DNA of 8,084 bases, taken from the NCBI GenBank assembly GCA_902803185.1, contig CADCOV010000045.1, positions 1 through 8,084 of the forward strand, in the 5' to 3' direction. The notes beneath the pieces were generated by a model. It did no database searches and was not told the origin of the DNA. It saw nothing but the letters and a program-made list of their open reading frames with translations. Within the stretch, counting starts at the first letter, position 1. Each line of letters begins with the position of its first letter. Source of the stretch: an uncultured Eubacteriales bacterium (lineage in GTDB: Bacteria; Bacillota; Clostridia; Peptostreptococcales; Anaerovoracaceae). Shown here piece after piece: positions 6,535 through 8,084 of the stretch. The position numbers were made by a program, and so were the translations under genes.

Positions 6535-7782
6535 TTACCTGATTTTAAGCAGATACGGCATCAGGGTGACAGCATCTCTTTCGATCTTTTCGATATTGAG
6601 TTTCCGAAGCAGCTCCTCGCCGTAGAAAAAGGCAAATACCTCGTAGGGAGTTCTGCCACCAAGGACCTCCCTCGGCGTTGAATTGATATGGGAAAACATC
6701 AGATCAATATCTTTCTGTGTCAGCGAAGAGAGCTTTCTCCCGTTGGGAAGGATATCCCGGACATAATTGTGGTTGTTTTCGACATGAGGCTTCTGCGACG
6801 GACGCTGGGGATCGCAGTAGAAGATGTCTGTGCGGATCTCACCGGTCTCGGCATCGATCTCAAAGAGACTGTGCTTTTCAAATTCAGAGCCTCTGTCAGT
6901 AAGGATCAGGGAGAACAGCCTGCTGTAGTCACTGCCCAGCCTTTCCTGAAGCACATCAAGAGTAGATGCCATCGACGCGCTTGTTCTGTCCTCATGGAGA
7001 AAACCGATCATGACAGGCGCGTTTTCGAATATGAATGTCTGGATATACGGACCTTCGGGGTCGTTGTAAAGTGTATCCATTTCCGTGACAGGAACATCAG
7101 GATGCGCTTTCCTGAATTCCAGATAGTCCTCATACTTGTGACCGTCATAGCAGGCGGGCTGCTTTCTGGGTTTCAGGCTCTTCCTTTTCTTCATGGATAC
7201 CTGTCTGCGAAGAGAAAAGTTGTCTATGCCATAGTCTTTGAAGATGCCGGACTCTATGTAGTTGTAGAGCGTCTTTACACAGATGCCCAGCTCCGGATGA
7301 TTCTCTATGATCTGATAGACAGACTGTCCTCTTTTGAGAAGCGGCCCTATGATCTCGGCCATGGCGATCATCCGGGAAGTCGTCATATTCACGCCTTCTC
7401 TCGAATCGCGCAGTGTGTGCAGATAGTCTTCGTGAGCCTGCGTGGCCCGGTAGAAATATCTGTCCATAAAGCAATGGGCAAGTTTAGGACATTTGTTGCA
7501 CACTCCTATGCGGTCCCTGGCCCTGCATGTGCGTTCCCGGAAATGCTCACATTTACGGATGCATTTCCGGCACTCTTTGTAGTGTCCCCGGTTTTCACAA
7601 TAGTAGCCGGGACTTTGCGCAAAAGCAGGTCTGGCCTTGAGCTTTCTATGAAGCCGGATCTCCTTTGAGATGGTGGACGCGCTCTTTCCAAGTTCTCTTG
7701 CTATCTGTGCTTTGCTCATGTGTTCTTCAAGTCCTCTCTGGATGAATTTCCTGTCATCCAAAGTCAGATGTGTTCCTTTCAT
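6535..7782 (-). CDS. IS30-family transposase
   Basis: The 415-residue protein has the layout of IS30 transposases. An N-terminal helix-turn-helix (about residues 5-45, with MSKAQIARELGKSASTISKE) should bind the element's ends. A cysteine-rich stretch follows (C62, C71, C74, C78, C86, C95, C98, C104), able to form one or two zinc sites, and then a second HTH-like region (QSVYQIIENHPELGICVKTLYNYI, residues 153-176, described here by its ends). The RNase H-like catalytic core has acidic residues I assign as D236 (EMDTLYND), D296 (LTDRGSEF) and E335 (KPHVENNH), the DDE triad that cuts and joins DNA. The C-terminus keeps the family's NSTPREVLGGRTPYEVF segment. AGGAGG (RC of 7788-7793) sits five bases before the ATG. 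The gene is uninterrupted and full length for the family, so it is probably functional. It is transcribed convergently with the operon. Confidence 0.95.
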   Translation of the reverse strand: MKGTHLTLDDRKFIQRGLEEHMSKAQIARELGKSASTISKEIRLHRKLKARPAFAQSPGYYCENRGHYKECRKCIRKCEHFRERTCRARDRIGVCNKCPKLAHCFMDRYFYRATQAHEDYLHTLRDSREGVNMTTSRMIAMAEIIGPLLKRGQSVYQIIENHPELGICVKTLYNYIESGIFKDYGIDNFSLRRQVSMKKRKSLKPRKQPACYDGHKYEDYLEFRKAHPDVPVTEMDTLYNDPEGPYIQTFIFENAPVMIGFLHEDRTSASMASTLDVLQERLGSDYSRLFSLILTDRGSEFEKHSLFEIDAETGEIRTDIFYCDPQRPSQKPHVENNHNYVRDILPNGRKLSSLTQKDIDLMFSHINSTPREVLGGRTPYEVFAFFYGEELLRKLNIEKIERDAVTLMPYLLKIR

Positions 7783-7820
7783 TCAGACCTCCTCTCCGCC
7801 CCGGAACACTGAGAAGAGGA

Positions 7821-7835
7821 TACTTCATTGAAGTA
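7821..7835. repeat. Short palindrome upstream of the transposase gene
   Basis: TACTTC and GAAGTA form a perfect 6-bp inverted repeat around ATT, about 40 bases upstream of the transposase ATG. It overlaps a poor promoter candidate on the - strand (TTGCAG, 17 bases, TATCCT). It could be an operator or a leader hairpin limiting transposase expression; neither is shown. Confidence 0.3.
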
Positions 7836-7886
7836 AATCCTGCAATTATTTGTGTAAGACTTATTTCCCCCTCAGACTGAAGAACC

Positions 7887-7910
7887 GTGAATTTACTTTT
7901 GCAAGTGACC
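7887..7910 (-). repeat. Right terminal inverted repeat of the IS
   Basis: Read on the - strand it begins GGTCACTTGCAAAAG and ends ATTCAC, matching the left end at 18 of 24 positions. It abuts the right copy of the 14-bp duplication with no spare base. Confidence 0.85.
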
Positions 7911-7924
7911 CCGCCCAAAAATTT
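7911..7924. repeat. Right copy of the 14-bp target site duplication
   Basis: CCGCCCAAAAATTT is identical to 6233-6246 and directly follows the right terminal repeat. It starts 36 bases before the -35 box of the tRNA-Leu promoter, so the insertion left that promoter and its A/T-rich upstream stretch intact. Confidence 0.9.
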
Positions 7925-7946
7925 TCCACGGAATGCAAAATTCTAC

Positions 7947-7974
7947 TTGAAAACAGCGGGCGAACGTGTATAAT
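7947..7974 (+). promoter_or_regulatory. Sigma-70-type promoter for tRNA-Leu
   Basis: TTGAAA (7947-7952) and a perfect TATAAT (7969-7974) are separated by 16 bases, with A/T-rich sequence (AAAATTCTAC and the duplicated AAAAATTTT) just upstream that could act as an UP element. Transcription would begin near 7981, leaving a 5' leader of roughly 18 bases before the mature tRNA. Confidence 0.8.
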
Positions 7975-7998
7975 AGAAAAAGTGATGAAACATCACAT

Positions 7999-8083
7999 GC
8001 GGTCTTGGCGGAATTGGCAGACGCGCACGGTTCAGGTCCGTGTGAGGAGACTCATGGGGGTTCGAATCCCTTAGACCGCACCA
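7999..8083 (+). tRNA. tRNA-Leu, anticodon CAG
   Basis: This 85-base gene folds as a class II tRNA. The acceptor stem pairs GCGGTCT (7999-8005) with AGACCGC (8073-8079). The anticodon stem CACGG/CCGTG (8026-8030, 8038-8042) encloses the loop TTCAGGT with anticodon CAG at 8033-8035. The long variable arm pairs TGAG/CTCA (8043-8046, 8051-8054) around GAGA. The T arm GGGGG/CCCTT holds loop TTCGAAT (8061-8067). Discriminator A8080 is followed by a genome-encoded CCA (8081-8083). The D-arm (GGCGGAATTGGCAGACGC) and long arm resemble bacterial leucine tRNAs. It reads CUG (and possibly CUA weakly), the favoured leucine codon of the neighbouring operon. Any further tRNAs downstream are outside the window. 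Confidence 0.97.
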
Positions 8084-8084
8084 A

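Larger units (their letters stand above)
6247..7910 (-). mobile_element. Complete IS30-family insertion sequence, 1664 bp
   Basis: The ends are set by two agreeing signals: 24-bp imperfect inverted repeats (6247-6270 and 7887-7910, 18 of 24 positions matching; the ends read GGTGACTTG and, reverse-complemented, GGTCACTTG) and a perfect 14-bp direct repeat immediately outside both ends. Inside is one full-length transposase gene on the - strand, with a gene-free left end of 288 bases and a 128-base right end holding the transposase leader. The element is clearly richer in A/T than the operon next to it, a sign of separate origin. The intact gene and perfect duplication suggest a fairly recent insertion that may still be mobile. 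It did not interrupt a gene: it sits between the operon's terminator and the tRNA-Leu promoter. Confidence 0.92.

Noticed and set aside
6688..7668. + strand open frame inside the IS
   Set aside because: It is antisense to an intact transposase, without a family motif or a good ribosome binding site.
6233..7924. Reading the 14-bp direct repeats as attachment sites of an integrative element at tRNA-Leu
   Set aside because: The repeats abut IS30 inverted repeats exactly, there is no integrase, and the sequence is not part of the tRNA gene. A target duplication explains them fully.
7850..8074. Small + strand open frame running into the tRNA
   Set aside because: It overlaps the IS end, the tRNA promoter and almost all of the tRNA-Leu gene, so it is not a believable protein gene.

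Overview
The window looks like a piece of a GC-rich, low-complexity-wall bacterium of the Bacillota, most likely class Clostridia (Lachnospiraceae or a neighbouring family). This is inferred from the gene content: a teichoic-acid-type CDP-glycerol glycerophosphotransferase, LicD-family proteins and a long-arm tRNA-Leu with encoded CCA. It is supported by strong purine-rich ribosome binding sites, one of them serving a TTG start, and by an IS30-type transposase with a cysteine-rich N-terminal part. The five metabolic genes have very GC-rich third codon positions (proline is nearly always CCG). No genus can be named from this sequence alone.

Positions 1-6177 hold five closely packed genes on the + strand with gaps of 5-22 bases, so they probably form one operon whose promoter lies upstream of the window. 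In order they are: (1) the C-terminal part of a CDP-glycerol glycerophosphotransferase (TagB/TagF family); (2) a LicD-family phosphotransferase with an intact catalytic motif and a long helical C-terminal extension; (3) a LicD-like paralogue that has lost the catalytic acidic residues; (4) a HisC/CobD-type PLP aminotransferase; (5) an opine (octopine/nopaline) dehydrogenase-family oxidoreductase. The first two point to making and decorating a phosphodiester-linked cell-surface polymer (teichoic acid-like or capsular). The last two could make a nitrogen-containing small molecule, perhaps an opine or an amino-alcohol phosphate, used as the decoration. That link is inference from gene order. A strong GC-rich hairpin at 6204-6225 closes the operon.

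Positions 6247-7910 are a complete 1664-bp IS30-family insertion sequence. It carries one intact transposase gene on the - strand, 24-bp imperfect terminal inverted repeats, and a perfect 14-bp target duplication (CCGCCCAAAAATTT) on both sides. The element landed 21 bases past the operon's terminator stem, counting to the inner edge of the left duplication copy. It is convergent with the operon, and a second hairpin with a T-run (6499-6532) just beyond the transposase stop would block operon read-through into it.

Positions 7911-8084 are the restored chromosomal flank: a well-formed sigma-70-type promoter (TTGAAA, 16-base spacer, TATAAT) driving a tRNA-Leu gene with anticodon CAG that ends one base before the window does. 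The points most worth a second look are the catalytic/degenerate LicD pair, the aminotransferase plus opine dehydrogenase pair inside a wall-polymer operon, the unusually long IS30 target duplication beside a terminator, and an in-frame A AAA AAG slippery heptamer in the degenerate LicD gene.
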